The notes beneath the pieces were generated by a model, which worked only from the letters and a program-made list of their open reading frames with translations, was not told where the DNA came from and searched no databases. From Actinomycetota bacterium (GTDB lineage: Bacteria > Actinomycetota > Thermoleophilia > Gaiellales > Gaiellaceae), in the NCBI GenBank assembly GCA_013816275.1, contig JACDER010000096.1, positions 1 to 6,163 on the forward strand: 6,163 bases of DNA. The letters are read 5' to 3'. Position numbers and translations under genes: made by a program. The stretch's first letter is position 1. Each line of letters opens with the position of its first letter. Of the stretch, positions 5,825-6,163 are shown one piece after another.

Positions 5825-6163
5825 TTAGTTGACCGAGACAACTGCGCAGCGCCGGGTGCTCCGGTTGCCCGCGGCATCCTGCGCGAGCAGGCAGAAGGAG
5901 AGGTGCTCGACCCTGGAGCCGGCTCGCCAGTTGTAGCGGTAGCGGCCGCTCCGGAACGTCTTGGGGGCGAATCCCTTCAGCTGGTTGCCGGCGCGGTAGA
6001 TGCCGCCGGAGACCGTCGCGCTGCCGCTGTTGTCGGAGACCCTGAAGAAGAGGATCGCCACCGCATTGCGCTTCACGTTCGTCACCCTCGGCTTCACCGT
6101 CGGAGGCGTCTTGTCGCCTGATGGGGGTGGCGGGGGTGGCGGAGGAGGAGGAGGAGGAGGGGG
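5825..6163 (-). CDS. C-terminus of a secreted protein with poly-proline linker and beta-sandwich domain (cut by right edge)
   Basis: The last 112 residues of a gene whose start lies beyond the window. It begins in a run of 14 consecutive prolines, then SGDKTPPTVKPRVTNVKR and a domain of about 90 residues ending in AQDAAGNRSTRRCAVVSVN. The PPTV opening, VSDNSG, the RYRYNWRAG strand and the DAAGNRS closing turn are the pattern of Ig/fibronectin-like domains appended to exported actinobacterial proteins. Two cysteines (FCLL and RRCAV) could form a disulfide. The GTG at 6097 is internal and should not be taken as the start: the frame is open without a stop to the edge and the upstream codons make biological sense. 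The proline run is a typical linker to an unseen N-terminal catalytic or binding domain. Its TAA touches the TTG of the next gene. Confidence 0.8.
   Translation of the reverse strand, partial: PPPPPPPPPPPPPPSGDKTPPTVKPRVTNVKRNAVAILFFRVSDNSGSATVSGGIYRAGNQLKGFAPKTFRSGRYRYNWRAGSRVEHLSFCLLAQDAAGNRSTRRCAVVSVN
6122..6163 (-). repeat. Proline-codon tract with a (CCT)6 microsatellite
   Basis: Fourteen successive proline codons on the minus strand. Six identical CCT codons stand at 6143-6160, flanked by CCC, CCG and CCA codons. The identical run is a trinucleotide repeat that could change length in whole codons without breaking the frame; the mixed codons beside it are more stable. The window ends inside this tract. 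Confidence 0.85.

Noticed and set aside
1..6163. Search for CRISPR arrays, insertion sequences, phage genes, toxin-antitoxin pairs or riboswitches
   Set aside because: No spaced repeats, transposase motifs, terminal inverted repeats, phage proteins or recognisable riboswitch cores were seen. Intergenic gaps are all under 50 bases apart from the tRNA region.

Overview
The window is GC-rich bacterial DNA. Six of its seven protein genes whose start lies inside the window, or is placed here, begin with GTG, TTG or CTG rather than ATG. The repertoire (actinobacterial-type coproheme decarboxylase, Bcp peroxiredoxin, secreted subtilase, secreted proteins with Gly/Arg-rich 'DxxPPTV...DAAGNRS' beta domains) suggests an actinobacterium. 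I infer class Thermoleophilia (Gaiellales/Solirubrobacterales type) from remembered family resemblance, not from a search.

Layout: (1) 1-382, minus strand: the N-terminal GIY-YIG part of uvrC, running off the left edge. (2) 418-1925, plus strand: a compact three-gene unit of hemQ/chdC, a four-helix membrane protein and bcp, with a 4-base GTGA overlap and then a 3-base gap. It starts divergently from uvrC across only 35 bases. (3) 1944-2027, minus strand: tRNA-Leu(CAG), convergent with bcp. (4) 2063-4528, plus strand: a secreted S8 (subtilisin-like) protease with signal peptide, propeptide, catalytic domain and a long beta-rich tail; the only start that gives a complete signal peptide is a CTG. 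(5) 4538-4771, minus strand: a single-pass 77-residue membrane protein, convergent with the protease (9 bases apart). (6) 4820-5824 and 5825-6163, minus strand: two abutting genes, an aromatic-rich secreted protein of unknown function preceded by the C-terminus of a proline-linker/beta-domain secreted protein that runs off the right edge inside a proline-codon repeat.

How the genes fit together: the hemQ unit joins final haem synthesis, which in this family consumes hydrogen peroxide, to a peroxide-reducing thiol peroxidase. The right half is cell-envelope and export business: a protease plus secreted proteins. uvrC and the tRNA are housekeeping genes.

The most interesting signal is regulatory. 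Four gene starts (382, 418, 2063, 4771) each have a TAnnnT -10-like hexamer ending exactly 6 or 7 bases before the start codon, the geometry of leaderless transcripts, and two of these sites are back-to-back divergent promoters. I see no CRISPR array, insertion sequence, prophage or defence system, and no clear new multi-gene system.
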